From the NCBI GenBank assembly GCA_002633005.1, contig NMRA01000013.1, positions 1,657,095 through 1,721,094 of the forward strand: 64,000 nt of DNA, in the 5' to 3' direction. The stretch's first letter is position 1, and each line of letters starts with the position of its first letter. Positions 45,330 to 58,669 of the stretch are shown here, piece after piece. The stretch is from Phoronis australis. Lineage: Eukaryota; Phoronida; Phoronidae. Below the pieces are notes generated by a model. It did no database searches and was not told the DNA's origin. It worked only from the letters and a program-made list of their open reading frames with translations. A program made the translations under genes and the position numbers.

Positions 45330-48300
45330 TAAATCAGGCGATAATACTTACTAGTACGTTTGTATTCATCGACAATTCTGTGTTTTCGAAAATCACTCCA
45401 GATCAGGTGGTATCATATTTTAATTCATGGGCCTACTGCTTTGAGAACCAGAAGAAACTAATTTGCATACAACACGGAGTCAAGGAGCATACATAAGGTC
45501 ATTTTGGATACATAAGTGGCGCTCTTTAAGACGTAGTTTGACACTAAAACAACTGCTTTTCAACACAAAAATAGCCCTTAATGAACCCATTGCAGGTACT
45601 GTCCGCGAGTCAATTCTTAATACAGGGTAGAGTTCAGTAACGCTAGGACCTCGTTAAAATCTAGCCAAAATCACTTGTTTTCATTTAAAATACACAATAT
45701 CTCACGTAATCTCGTGAGGTCTTACTTTTTAGCGAGGTTCCAGCGTTACCGAACTCAGGGCAGTCTTGTGCGGTTGTGTAATCGATGATGACGTTAGTGA
45801 GACAGGCATATACGTTATACTCAGGCACACAAGACTACAGTAGGAACCAACATGCTCACTAGGTGGTGGGTATCACCAGATGTGATTGTAAGAACGTTGT
45901 TTCATTTCATAATGGTGCTTAGTGTTGTCAATGCACCCTTGAATCTGAAACAGTCAATAATGGGCACAACTGTCTGAAATTGAACTGTGACGAACCCAGT
46001 CATTTTTGTCTGAGAGTCAATTGAGAATAACAAACAGTAAATTTGAATAGGCTGAAAGTGTGCTATTTGGGAATACTGACAGGGGTGCTGGTATACTGTT
46101 ATTTATTCAGCTTTACTGATATATGCAGTCCTCATTATTCATTTAGCTAAATAAGCTACTGGTTGGGGCCCCTTGCGCAAACTATGGTCCACATCTCGTC
46201 TTCGCGGGGATGATTCAAATTTTGTAACATCCGGGGAATTCACCGACTTAAATAAGAGAAAGATTAGGTCCTCGTATGAAACAGGGGCCCCTGTTTCATC
46301 GCACACATGCCTCTCAAAATTGGTGGCGACCGGGGAGGGAGAGGGGCAGTAACATAATTGTGAGGACTCAATTTAAATTACTAGCGTCCCAGGGGTCTGT
46401 TTCATGAAAACTGACTTGAGACAAGAGATTAGGTGTAGCACTCCATATAAATATTTGAGGAAAATATTTTAGCAAACGAATACATTATCACAAAATATAG
46501 TCATAATAGTTAATTACTTATTGAGAGAATTTATACAAATTATTTCCAGGCTATTAAGTGCTAATGACTGCAGGACTAAACCATTACTTGGCAATTGTGA
46601 AGTGGAAACATCATTACGGCCCTGACTGTACGCCTCTGACATGAATATTCATTAAAGACTGTCTATGGATTATTGGCAGATTTATAACAAGGTCTGGTTT
46701 AAGGAAAACTAAACAAAACACAACATAATCTGACAGTATTGTTTAGTGTTTGTCTGAAACTTAGTATAAATAACAGAAGAGCCATGACAATGGATTTTAG
46801 ACAGTACATTATACAGTGCATATTCAACTGTTGAAGTACACTAGGCAATGACAGATGTTTCTTCTCTTATATATGGCAATGAAGAAAATATTTTTTGATT
46901 CAGGACTTTTGATTTCTTTGTCACAAATGAGGAATTGGCTGTAATGTCTACTGTAATGATGTGGTGACCTTCCACAAAGGTAGCGACTACAACAGGTGGC
47001 TATCCCAACATATTTTCGCAATTAAGGGTTATATCACAAATCATAAGGTTTTATCTAATTTGCTTGGAGTGGTGGTTTTCAATATTTCTGTCATCATTGT
47101 TGTGGAATCATATTAAGAAAGCAATCTTGAAATGGTGAATCTTCAATTGCTTTATTTATCATATCAACAATCAGTATTTGAAACAAATGAACAGAAAATA
47201 TCTGTAAACAAACGATAAACAATCTCCAGTAAACAAATAAACAGAGACAGTCAGAGTAAACAATTACAGCTACCTGCATAAAACTCAACCAGAATCATCT
47301 CCAGTGCTACTCCAATGTAACACCTACGCATACTTTATGTGCATTTGGCCTTTCGTGAAAAGACCAAGCACGAAGAGGCAGAGCAAATTTTGAACGCCTT
47401 TGCACATCAAACTTTTAAAATGAGAAGGATGTGCATGTCCAAATTACGGTGAAATTTGTCTTTCGCAATCAATGCTGTAATCTAGCGACATCTAGTCAAA
47501 AAGCTTCAACACAATTAGACCCAATCTTAAAGAAATAATCTCAGGTTGAAAGCGCTCAGTTTACAAAGTCCAGTTCTAGTGATCGATTTTAGTGCAATGC
47601 TGAAGCGCTTGTGTGGTTTCTAATGATACTAAAAAACAAAATTTATGCCCAATATCATTTCCTAGTATCATACTAAAATAGGGGGGGGGAGTTAAATGTA
47701 CTGTAATAGAATTATTAAAGCTGCTACAAGCCCACATTCCATCAATAATAAGCTAACTATTGATTTACACCACTTTCCGCAACAAACCTGCTTTCAGTAA
47801 GTTTCTTAACTCAGGTGAAGAGGGGTTTCTTTACTTGGAAAGAATTGACCTAGAAAAAATGACACGCTGTTTCAAGCCAACTTGATAAGGTGAGGCCCAA
47901 GCTATAATGAACTCTTTAGTTCTACCTAATTCCAGGAATCATCTCTACTTTGAGTAAGGAACAGGCCAAGTCAAAAGTGGTCAAAACCAAAACTTGGTTT
48001 ATTTCAGGAAAGGCAGGTTGATAACAGCTTTGACAGCAATGACGTAATCACATTAATGAACATAATGGATTGTTAGTGCCAAAGTTTAACCTCCACCACA
48101 TCAAATCAACCCACTGTAGTAATTCTCAACATAACATAAATGTATTGAAGTCATGGACACATTTATTTTAATTACGTAGTCAATTCACACCACCACGTGG
48201 ATCAACAAAAGCAGATGATGCTGATTTATAGACTGGAGTTACATGAACACTTCAATTACAAAGCAGGTACTGTATCACTGTTTTTTGGAGTCGGATGTGA

Positions 48301-48582
48301 AATGTCAGACTTACATACTGTACAGTCAATGAATAAGATGAAAAATATTGCCGCGTCCTGTTGTATTGATGACTCAGTCTATATGCTCATCAATTTATTG
48401 AGCAAAAGTAACTTTAAAGATAACGTTAAGTGTTCACTGCAGTAGTGATAGCTCTCTTGACAGAATAGTCTACATTTGTTGCCGTTCATTGCAAGACCAT
48501 TGACATCAAGGCAATGAACTGGGTGGCCCCTGGAAGTCATGTGTCAAGTTTGTGCATGCCTTGTTCTTCTCTCAAGCATCTC
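45330..48582. other. Intergenic, no gene supported
   Basis: AT-rich. Contains a perfect 24-bp palindrome at 46276-46299 and no recognisable exon. Confidence 0.4.
46276..46299. repeat. Perfect 24-bp palindrome
   Basis: 'atgaaacagggg' followed directly by its reverse complement. A related 'caggggtctgtttcatgaaa' lies at about 46390, so this may be part of a foldback element. Confidence 0.85.
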
Positions 48583-48661
48583 CTAATGATGGACACCCGT
48601 GACAGTAGAGTATAGACCCTCCTTAGTCTTTGCATATTTCTCGGATTTCTCATTGAAATAC
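48583..48661 (-). CDS. Candidate terminal exon
   Basis: The acceptor 'ggctatacag' is followed by a 25-residue frame, 'YFNEKSEKYAKTKEGLYSTV' then 'TGVHH', and TAG. The Tyr-rich polar composition would suit a cytoplasmic tail. An alternative frame through 48537-48833 is also open, so this reading is uncertain. Confidence 0.25.
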
Positions 48662-51600
48662 CTGTATAGCCTGTACGTGTAAAAGATTGTGAAAAGTTAG
48701 AGTATAACTGAGTAATGAAACACAAGCAAAGATACAGTGCAAAGACAACCATCACTGGGTACAAGTAATAATGGGGGGAACAATCCAGGGTGTGACATAA
48801 AATTAGTTGAGATAACCCTACACATGCGTACAAGGATCAACACGTGTGAGAGGTTAGAATGATGATGCAATACCTAATGCACATATTGCCATTTGACTCT
48901 TGGTATAAATTTTCATCGCATCATAACTTTTGATGGCCATTGCAAAATACTATTGTTTACATGGACCCTAGAGCTCTACGACTGGGAACTGAACCCATTT
49001 AACTTAGTTCAGGTTATGTCCCAAATGCTACCCAGCAGCCGTTGCATAAATATAATAAACCCACGACATCACCGGTTCATCAACCTCAAACAAGGTTCGT
49101 ACTATCACCTCTATCAGTAAGCGATACGAAACAAACATTCAAAGACGACAGACTTGCATTGTTCGCAGAAACATTACAGTGGCTATAAAACCCTGTTCTA
49201 TCCATGCAACTTAACTTCCAATTTAGACCACTTACTAGTATAAAAGTGGACTCAGCTTTCTCCATGTTCAGATGAGGATTAATATTTGGTCTTGCAAAGA
49301 CTTTGCAGTTCATCATGGTTCAGACCATGTTAGGTGAATGAAATGACATGCAGGGACAAGTCAACCCATAGAGACTGTACCAAGTAGGAAGCAAATTGCT
49401 AGAAATTTTCAAGCCCAGAATTCACATTCTATTTTATCAAGGAACAATGCGAGATCAATTTCATACTAATGATACGTGGTCTAAATGAAAAGTTGGTTTT
49501 CATGACAGAAGGCACGTTTATATCTACTTCAAATTCCAATAGAGCATAGAGTCTTTACCAGAGCAGACACCAACCTTTGATGCAGATTGTGAGGATGCAG
49601 GTGACCAAGAAGATAAAGACAAGGGGGGAGCGACAGCTCTGAATCCCTGCAAGATGACAATAGTGACATTTGTAAGAAGACATTCAGTTTAAATTTCATT
49701 CTGAAGCCTCTGTACTGAAAACTCAGACTTCTATATATGAATCTGAAACAGTGGCATTGAATCGGCAATTGGAATCAAGCCTAGGCGAATTTAGGGGAGA
49801 TGAGGGGGCTTAGGCCCCATTTTGGACTTGGAAAAGGTAACTAGGCGAAATAGTGGCTTGCAATTATGCTGATGTAAATCATGGGTTTCATGTGCACACA
49901 CAATAGTCCATTCGAAATTGACATGCAAGTGCAGTGAAAGGAATTCTTTGTGAAGCCTGCTCTTAGTCATACAACTATTCCAGTTGGCCTATGTAACTTG
50001 TAAACACCTCCTAACAAAGGGTTTGTGGTCTTGGATGAGAAAATAATTGTTTTATTATGCCTATGAGTTTTGAACAGCCAAGCCTGGAATGAGGAATTAT
50101 GGGCAAGATAATATCCTGTGTCAGGGTAATCAAAAATAAGGTCTTTGGAAATCGTGATTGCTCTCCACACCAACATGGTACACAGAATTTCAACCAGCAA
50201 TTGGAGTTAGTTTGCAGTTGTACTTCAGTTGTAAGCCATTTGAAAATGTTCACATGCAAATTAGCTACTTTACAACTGTTCTTTGTTCAACTGGACATCC
50301 TTCAAAGCACTGATAAGTAATAGTAAAAATATCACACTTTGATCACTGCAGTAGGGTTTACACAAACATAGTATAAATAACTCAAGCTAAATACACTGAT
50401 ATTATGCCAATTCAAGAATGTGACCTTGGAGTTGAATGAAACAGAAGAATGATGGTCACAATTTAACAACAGAATCAATACAAAACTCCACTGATACTCA
50501 TTTCAAAAGACCTCTCACAATAAACTAGGTTTTCAAAGATGGCAATAGATATGATGGAAGGAATCACAACTTCAACACTACCTCGCGGTTCCTTCAGGAG
50601 ATCTACTCAGATCAGGCTGTGGCTCGTCTGATGGTAAAACATTCGCTGTGTCCTCCAAAGCACTGACAAGAAAGATATGTACAAAGTGAAACAATAATAC
50701 TAAAAGTAAATACAAATTGAATATGCTTTAAACAAGGCAAGTTTAAATACACAGTGATACCTTTGTCTGGTTAGGATTGTGAGTTGTGAGTTGAATAAAA
50801 TGTTAAATGTCACTCCCTGAGATATTAAAGAAATTAAATGGAACAATACCTCAAGGTTTCTTCAGGCGATCTGCTTCTATGGCCAGGCTGGGTGCGTCCA
50901 AAGAAGTTTGTATAGGGGGTTTGTATACACCACTCATTCTAAAACTACAGAAGACAAAGAAAGGTTTAAACACTACTATTTGACTCATTTTACCGGGAAC
51001 AATCACAAGATTTAAGAAGTACTTCAAGTCAATTTGCCATGCCTTTATGTTTAAAACAACTTTGATTTACCAGTACCAGGATTTTTTGTAGATATGTCCA
51101 CGGTCGATTATTTGTAAATTATGCTGAATAAACGCCTATGGGCTTATCTACAGAAAATCCAGATACTAGGTAAAATTTATAGCTGAGACAAGATCATTCC
51201 AACCTAACAGCAACATAACAGACTTATAATGTAATATTAATATTGACGAAAATTCAGGCTTATATTAGGGCCCATAGCCTAACCTCTGTATTCGATTCAC
51301 AACTTGAAAATTGAGCAATTACATGACATGAGCAAACTTTCAAATTTGTACTCGAATAAAGCAACTTGACCGGCTAATTTTCAGAGGTTGTGCAAGTCCT
51401 TGTCATGTGCTTGGACCATGCAGGCTGCAAGTAATCATGTTCTACAAACCTGCACAGTCTAACATGGAAATACAGAGAAAAGATGGCTATCAATCAAATA
51501 AGCTTCAGTTTGCCACACGTATTCTTTTTTTAAACTTACTGGAGTTACTAGTAAGAGAGATCAACTTACGGTTGCATGGGCATGCATAGATGCTCAGTAT

Positions 51601-53470
51601 TCTCATCAATGGAAAATAAAGCAAAACTAATTAGATATTCTCAAGTATAGCCATGTTGACCAAGACTCCCACACACAGTTCTCACTAGGACCAACGGGGG
51701 AATAAGCTTCCTAATAAAATTGTCGGCATGGCCAGGTAAGGGAGAATGGCGATCTCATGCTCTCAACACTCAGAAAGTCGTGCTTACAACAACTTAAAAA
51801 AATTAGACAGTTTGAAGCGCGAGCATATCATAGGATCACACAAAAATGGTACTTATTGTCCAAAATGAAAAAATAATTGCGCCACGCGGTATTTACACGC
51901 GTCAGAGGCAAAATCAGACACGTCGTGGTAAACTTCTCCTATCCGAGCCCCACTCCAACGGCAATTTTTTACACCGATTACTATACTGTTTTACTTATTG
52001 AAATTAATCTACCACTTGAAAGCGTAAATCGTGAACCTGGACCAGCGTGACTAGCCTCAAAGCATAACTGGGAGTAACCCTCTGGTAACAAATTGCAGGA
52101 CAAAAACTGAGCAGTTGATTGAATTGTCCCTCTTCAAAATGACTCAGGTCTGATGTATGCCCACTAAAATCAGTTACCCAGAGAATGTTCTAAGCATATG
52201 TAGCCTACGCGTCATTGAACATTTTACAAACAGCTCACAAAATGGAGATTATAACTGGAAGAGATTGCAACTTACTTGTCCACCAAAGCCATGCAAAGTT
52301 TTCAAGAGTTCAAACAGTCAATCTTGTACTCGGTGTTTCCCATCTTTCGGAGGAGTCATCTATGTGAACGGTTTGTTGGTAGGACTAATGCCGCTTTTTG
52401 TAGCCACGGAATTCAACGCTTTAGTTCTTCAGAATCTCGCAGAGTGGCAGGACGACCGCGTTTCATACACTTGCACTGAGTTTCTGCCATATTGGGTGAT
52501 CTTGGATCCCTTGTAGCTGAGCAGATTTAATTAACTATCCTTCTAAATTGCTCTAAAAAATTCATGTTCCTGTAGTATTGAAAGCACTTTGTTACACATG
52601 CTGAAAGTTAATAACTTCCTGACCTTTATATCATACAAAATAACTGCCTAAAATGGCCTTAAGAGCTTTTTTTTGGCTGCAACTCGGCTCACAGGCCTTT
52701 AAACAAAACTGCACGTTGAATAAACACATTTGAACACGAGGAAGGTACTCGTAAGTGTAAGTTGAATGCCAATTCCAGTCTCTGTGAGTGCTTGCAGTGG
52801 TCAAATTACTAGTGAGTAGTGGGGCCGGGATGGCGATGATGTGAATGAGCTAGTTTGGAAATTGCCAAATGTTGTCAAGAATGGGCTTTGTGTCGAAAAT
52901 GACTCACCGTAAATCACTCAACCCTGTCCAGTAAGAGTAAGCATGTGACGTGGTGTTGGGGAATAACGTGTGACACCCGGCCCCCCAAGGTAGAGTCGTA
53001 CGTCATTAGTGCAACGGTCACCTATTTGCAGAATTTTTTGTTTTCACAACTTGTCAGTATATGCACTTTGTTAAGTGGAGATGACGTTCAAAAACCATTG
53101 TCTTTTAGTTCCTGCTACACGTTAGGCGCAGGATGTGAAATGTAGGCCTATCCGCCGGGCACTATCCGGCTGTCCGAAACTTTGCTCACTAGACAAAACT
53201 TCCTCAGCCTTGTCAACTCGTCTACACGAAAGGTACACATATAACCTACTTACGTGTGAGAGAAGCAAAGTCGCATATTCTAGGAGCGACTAAAGATATC
53301 GTTAACGAAGTAGGGTTGCCATTCACCACTTTACCAATTCGCAAGTCGACCTGCTCCGAGATCCATCTCTTCCCGATCACGGGCCGTTTTCTGCTCAGAG
53401 CTTCGAAACTCATTTTCCACTCGCTGAAAACCCCACACCTCTTTAATAACGCCGAGCAGACAGCAAACAT
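48583..53470 (-). CDS. Candidate multi-exon gene, unrecognised product (tentative model)
   Basis: A set of minus-strand segments with good splice sites and compatible phases: 53470-53254 (start), 50938-50850, 50662-50582, 49646-49575 and 48661-48583 (stop). A weaker exon lies at 49290-49236 and a broken coding-like segment with a perfect donor at 52500-52276. Exons 50938-50850 to 48583 form a continuous frame (phase 2 out, one base in, each time), ending in a short polar tail containing 'KEGLYSTVTGVHH'. The first exon (phase 1 out) does not join directly to 50938, so at least one exon is missing or the segments belong to different genes. No known domain was recognised. Confidence 0.25.
49575..49646 (-). 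CDS. Candidate 72-nt internal exon
   Basis: Bounded by 'gtcatcttgcag' and 'AAAG|gttggt'; length divisible by three, so it could be skipped without a frame change. All three frames are open. The chain frame gives 'DSELSLPPCLYLLGHLHPHN'; another gives a hydrophobic 'LVFIFLVTCILTICIK' that would look like a membrane segment. Confidence 0.25.
50582..50662 (-). CDS. Candidate internal exon B
   Basis: Bounded by 'tttcttgtcag' and 'GCGAG|gtagtg'; 81 nt with only one open frame, encoding 'DEPQPDLSRSPEGTAR' at its end. It resembles exon 50850-50938 at DNA and protein level (CAGCCTG...AGATC.CCTGAAG.AACC..GAG|gta). Confidence 0.35.
50850..50938 (-). CDS. Candidate internal exon A, paralogous to exon B
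   Basis: Bounded by 'tgtagttttag' and 'TTGAG|gtattg'; 89 nt, frame ending 'GRTQPGHRSRSPEETL'. The 'SRSPE.T' end and donor context match exon B, indicating an exon duplication. Confidence 0.35.
53254..53470 (-). CDS. Candidate first coding exon
   Basis: 72 codons from ATG 53470 (or Met 20 at 53413) to a strong donor 'TCACAC|gtaagtag'. The product is basic ('MSFEALSRKRPVIGKRWISE') and then more hydrophobic ('TSLTISLVAP'). Not recognised. The overlapping plus-strand frame lacks splice support. Confidence 0.4.
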
Positions 53471-53673
53471 GTTAAAGTAAAATCAAGATCATCGTTTCGT
53501 TCGTGTCCAGAGACGAGCAATTTTGCAACGCTGAGCCTACGGCTTCCAAGTTCAATGCTGATACCGCTCAGCACTGCTGTAACCTACGTGAACTTGGAAT
53601 CGTGCTTAATCTCAAGATTAAGAGGAAGATAGTGTTGCGTGAATTTGGAATTCCAAGATCACTCTGCCAAACC

Positions 53674-54719
53674 CCGTGCGTGAACTTGGAATATTGCGTG
53701 TACTGGAATTAACCGGAACAAGGGGTTTGGACTGAAATCATTACAAAACCGGAAAACTAGGTGAGAAGAATTCCAAAAAGATCGAAACAAAGCATCCGTG
53801 ACCAGGTCATGATTAAACTGGTTAGTACCGAGGGACTTGAGTGAAAAAAGTCACCACTAGTGGACTGTAATGTGTTCCCTCAGTGATGTACATGTACCGG
53901 GCATTCAAGGTCGGTAGCCGGCGTCACGGCTACAGTGCCTTTTCAGTCGAGTCACTAACGGGCCTATCGTTATTTCAGTTTCTGAATGTTGTACTGTTGT
54001 TGTCTGTTCCAATAAATAAAGCCTGGTGTTTGAAATTATCACGGTGCCTGGTTGAGTATTTGATGACTGAAGTGAATTGTTTCATTTAATATGCCTATCT
54101 CGAAGGAGTAAAGGAACTCTAAACAGCTGTTTTATTGTGTATTATGATATATTTGACTTTGTAAAGGCCTACTACTCTTGCTTAAACTTGGAATAACTCA
54201 AAAATCGTGTGGTAAATCAAACATCACCTAAATGGTTACAAAGCATTGTAAATTCATTTTCTATATACTTTTGGATGCTTTATGCTTGATTAACTTCATG
54301 GACTTCTGCTTTACAAAAAATCATTGGGAAACCACATATTCCCCAACTAGTTGCAATACATTGTAAATGCATTCGCGCACCCAGCCTTCAATATGGGGGG
54401 GGGGCTCGAATTCCTAGCGTTGTGAACCTTTTTGGTAACAAAATCGCCGACGGGCTAAAAAAACCAGCGCACATCTGTGAGCGTTTTGTGCTTGTTTAGT
54501 GGACTTTTGTCTCATTTTCTCGGACTTTTTGTTTCTCGCAGGCGGACCTTTTTGCCCACTTCGCCAATTAATGGGGGGGCTCATTCGAGCCCCCTCCCCC
54601 CTCCCCCCGGGTGCGTGCATGAAATGCATTTTCTATTACTTTTGGAACACCCTTGAATGCATTTGTACTTGTTCTCTGTCTAATTCCAAGTTCACGCAGG
54701 ATTCCAAGTTCACGCACGG
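53674..54719. mobile_element. Non-autonomous DNA element with about 38-bp inverted ends
   Basis: The left end 'ccgtgcgtgaacttggaata' and following bases (to 53711) are inverted at 54681-54719, each arm containing two 'tgcgtgaacttggaat'-type words. Extra copies of the word lie just outside at 53586-53600 and 53638-53652. No coding capacity; a smaller MITE (54374-54621) is nested inside. Confidence 0.6.
54374..54621. mobile_element. Nested MITE with 9-bp target duplication
   Basis: Flanked by 'aaatgcatt' at 54365-54373 and 54622-54630. Ends are 'cgcgcaccc' and, inverted, 'catgcacgcaccc', with G-rich 'ggggggctcgaat' subterminal inverted blocks. The un-interrupted paralogous site is visible upstream at about 54247-54275 (attgtaaattcattttctat). 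Confidence 0.65.
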
Positions 54720-54721
54720 CA

Positions 54722-56905
54722 GCACGACGTTATCGCTTCATAGGTCAAAACTAAACTAGGTCACTGCAGATGGGAAAGTGGTGTTCGACACACATTTCGA
54801 AACATCATTGTTTCATTCTGAAGTGGAAATAAAGTGAAGCAGTAACACCACCTCAGAGCAAAAGCTGGAAACATACGTACACAGTGGACCAAGCCAGGTG
54901 TGAAATACTGCAAAATGACAAATGAAGGGGGGGGGGGGGGNGTGCTGCTTATTCAAAAGCGGGGACTCCATTACTTCCAATCCCAGCACATCGTGCTCTA
55001 CGTAACGAATTGTCCACATTTTAAGAATCCAGAAAGAACGAGCATTCTGAATCAGTAGTCAGATTTTTGTTATTACTTTGGGGAGGAAACTTAGTGTGGA
55101 CGGAATTTGGGGTTTGTGGCCCCGGGATTTTTTTCTCGGTTGTGAATTAACCAATTAAAAATCAGTAGCATAAGTTCATGAGTGTTTTTTCAGACTCTTG
55201 ATAAGCTCCGGGACGTAAAGAAAGGACTCATTTCCACTATATTGTGCCACGTACGTAGGCAGCACGTACCTGAATAACTGTAGTGTGCCACCATAAACTA
55301 TAGCACATTTACTGTCTATAATCTATGGTGCCACCCAACCTTTGCCCATCCTCTTTAGAATCTTCTACGAGATGGCTCTGTTGAACCGTATTTCTTCACT
55401 ACGCAGAAGCAAGTTCTACAGCTAGCTTCGACTACTACTGATACTTCATCTGACTGTCTGTCAGTCTTCTGCCCAAATTATAATAACAGGCTAATAAAAA
55501 CCACATTATTTCATCTAATCATATCATTGGCTGTTGCAAGCTGATCTCAGAAAGTTTCAGAATCCTTACATTACATTGACCCCAGAACACTAGGCAAACA
55601 TCATTTAAAAGTACATGTTAACATCAAAAGTACATGTAAACAAGTTTGACCCCATGGTTTTAAAAGTACATATGCAAAAGTTTTGTGCAACTTTAAGTTC
55701 ATGGAACTATTATATCAATTACAAAATCGATATTTTTTCTGACCGTGTGTCTAATTTGTAGTAAAAGAGTAAATCTGAATTCATAAAGGAAAAGCATCTT
55801 GATCACGTCAACTTAAAACTTATTTCACATCCCAACACCATAATATACTGGCCGTTTAATGAAATGCGGCGGAACATTCGTGATTTTGAAAGTGGCGCAC
55901 TTTTGAGAATGTCAAATTGGGCATTCTTATGTGAGGCTCATTGAACTAAAACAGATCTAAAGTCGGTGATTTTCTATTTTTTCATTTTTCATAGCAAACT
56001 CTTTGGACATCAAAATGAATTAAAGAAAACATTAACAGTGTTACTTTTTATGTGAAGCCCTAGTAAACGCTAAAATTCGATAAGGTAAGAAAAATCGAGA
56101 TAAAACGTTTCCTTTCGGCGACGTAAGAATTGTCAACAAGCTGGCCAGGAAATGAAGGCTGTTAAAGAGACATTATCGGACGTACGACTGCATTTTGGGA
56201 ATTATTGTAGGATGGGATAGACTTCTTTAAACTGTTAGTTTTGGCCAGAACTATAAAACAACAAAACGCGATGTTGCTTTAATTTTGCGATTTTATTACG
56301 AAGCTCTAATTCTTGCCGTTTTATGCCAAGCATTCGCTGAAATCAAGGCCCGTGATTTTACTGGTCAACTTGCGCTTATACTCCCTGCCAGTTGTCGAGT
56401 GGGATTAGCTCCGCCAGCACGCAGAGCTTACCCATAGAACAAATAACTCCTGGAACTAGTTGTCGCTTGGTTTGGAGGCTGCCTGGACGCCTACTGAACT
56501 ACTGCAACGTACATGTACCGAGGTAGGGCAACTTGTTCTAGGGTAACTTGCACCACTTCTAATCGCTGTCTGGCCACAAAACTGGGGTAAGGCGGAAGTA
56601 ATTGTATTAGTTTTTTGTATTTTCTTTTTGTAGATTTTAAAATTTGTCTGATAATAGCACTTGTGCTAATGTTTCATTGTTAAACCTCACCGACTTTTAA
56701 ATAAAGATTATTACTACTCACTACTGCTAGCTGCATATTCACATCGGCTGTCCATTGTCGCGCACAGACCGACAATTTCCGCCTTACCCTAATTATCAGA
56801 TCGCTACACTTAGATTTGAGTTAAGTTACTATAGTGCAAGTTGCTTTAGGGGGGCTGCGCGTGGACGCGGGGATTACAGATTCGAATCGGCGCTGAGAAT
56901 GTATC
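54722..56905. other. Intergenic, no gene supported; gap at 54941
   Basis: A poly-G run ends in N at 54941. Otherwise AT-rich with no recognisable exon. Confidence 0.4.
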
Positions 56906-57204
56906 TCAGAAAATCTTTTCTTCCGTTGAGTTCTGGTTAACAAAAGATCTGGTATCGGTCAACGAAAGTATGATTGCGGCATTTTTCCAGTGAATCATGT
57001 CTTTTTGCACATTCCCCATTTTGCCACAGGTGCTAATTCCACTGGCAGTCATTTTTATTGGAAATGGGCGAGACTTTACGGCTTCAACGTCACCATGGCA
57101 AAAGAAAGGCGGCACAAATGAAATGTAAAGAGTCACTACACACAAAGTCGTGAACACGGCACACTCGATGTTATAGACATTGTTTACTCTGTAAATAGAC
57201 TTAC

Positions 57205-57401
57205 TGTAGGCCTTTAGGAATCTCGCCGTCACCGTTGTGCTCGTGCTTGTGCGTGCCTACACGTGTCCCAGAAGCCGATGTAAATAAGCGTGAAAATGAT
57301 TTTCTGTGACGAAAATTAATATTTCGTTCTTCCTTTGTAATAATTGGGAGATGTTTCGACTCCGAATCCAAAACTCCAAGAATTGTCAGGATCAAGCTCA
57401 A
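57205..57401 (-). CDS. Candidate exon, unrecognised
   Basis: An open frame with a hydrophobic start ('LILTILGVL') and then a polar His-rich stretch ('TRVGTHKHEHNGDGEIPKG'), ending at a perfect donor 'CTACA|gtaagtct'. No in-frame ATG is visible, so it would need an upstream exon or be a chance frame. A separate 108-codon minus frame at 56906-57232 overlaps the presumed intron and competes with this model. Confidence 0.25.
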
Positions 57402-58669
57402 GACAAAACGAGGAATTGAGAATTGCGGAACAGATTGGAAACGTTTACACCGAGCCGGTAAGAAAATGAAGCGAAAGGAGCGTAGCGGGAGGGGGGTTGA
57501 TGTTTATTGTCACGCAGCCATTGTGCATTTGTCAGGTAAAAGTTGGGCCATTAAAAAGTGTGTCTAGGAGCACAACCCTATTTGGCTACTACGAGTGTGT
57601 GTGATGACGAAGTCAATAGGAAAAACGCACGCTGGTGCTTTAAGTCATTGGTTTGACAATATTCTACCTGTTGAAATAAGCGCATTACACATAGCGGTTA
57701 CCGGCCGGGCTAATCTTGTCATTCCCGTCGTCATGAGAAGAACTTATGTAGAACCGACCGCGACCGATCGAGAGTGAGTCACTGCGAGTATGTATCGATC
57801 TGGAGGGGGAGGAAGGGGTGGCTGCAATCACTGACACCGCTTGTCCAGTGAAAACACCACGTGGAGTCCCTGTAAGGAACACGTCACTGATCGCGTGTTC
57901 TGGTTCGCAACAATGTTTGTTGCATAGCAGTTTTATTGGGAATTTTAAATTCAAAATAAAGTAACAATTTCGGCGAGAAAAGTGGTTTTCTGAGATTAGT
58001 CTTAGCTCTGATTCGAATGTACAGGCCCACGGTGATAGTTAAATGCTCTGTTGACAAAATGATAGTTTTAAGATTTTTACTGAAGTGGTAACATCACTGC
58101 GGCTTTGATTTCAGCTAATGTTTTGCATAAAACGACGAGAATTGGCGATTTGTAATAAACTCATAAAAACAGCGGCTTTTGTTGTTGCATACTTATGGCC
58201 AAAGTTATTATGTTCAGGAAGTCTATCCCATCCACAATAATCCGGCCCAAAAGGCGTTTTGGCTGTAAAACCGAATCTTTCTATTTCATTAATGTGGTTT
58301 CAAGTTAAACCGAGTGTAAATTGGACTTAGAGCAGTTAAGATTATCCGCATGTGGTTTAACGTTTAGACGAGGGGTCTTGTAAAACCTGGTTTGAGCTCC
58401 AGCTTAAAACTGCATATCTACTAAGCCTGTTTTCATTTCACTACCGAGGTCTGAGTTCCTTTTTTACCTTAGACATGTATTAAGATCTTGAACCATTGAT
58501 AAATTTAGACCTGGTAATATACAAATTTAAAACTGGATGACAGTCTTGCGCGGTATACGAGTACATGTGCTCATGTACTATTTTCAGTTTTAGAACCACA
58601 CGGACCTCATTCAAAGGTAGACCAGTACCTGTTGCAGGGTGACTTTGGACTACCCAGAATACGACTTAC

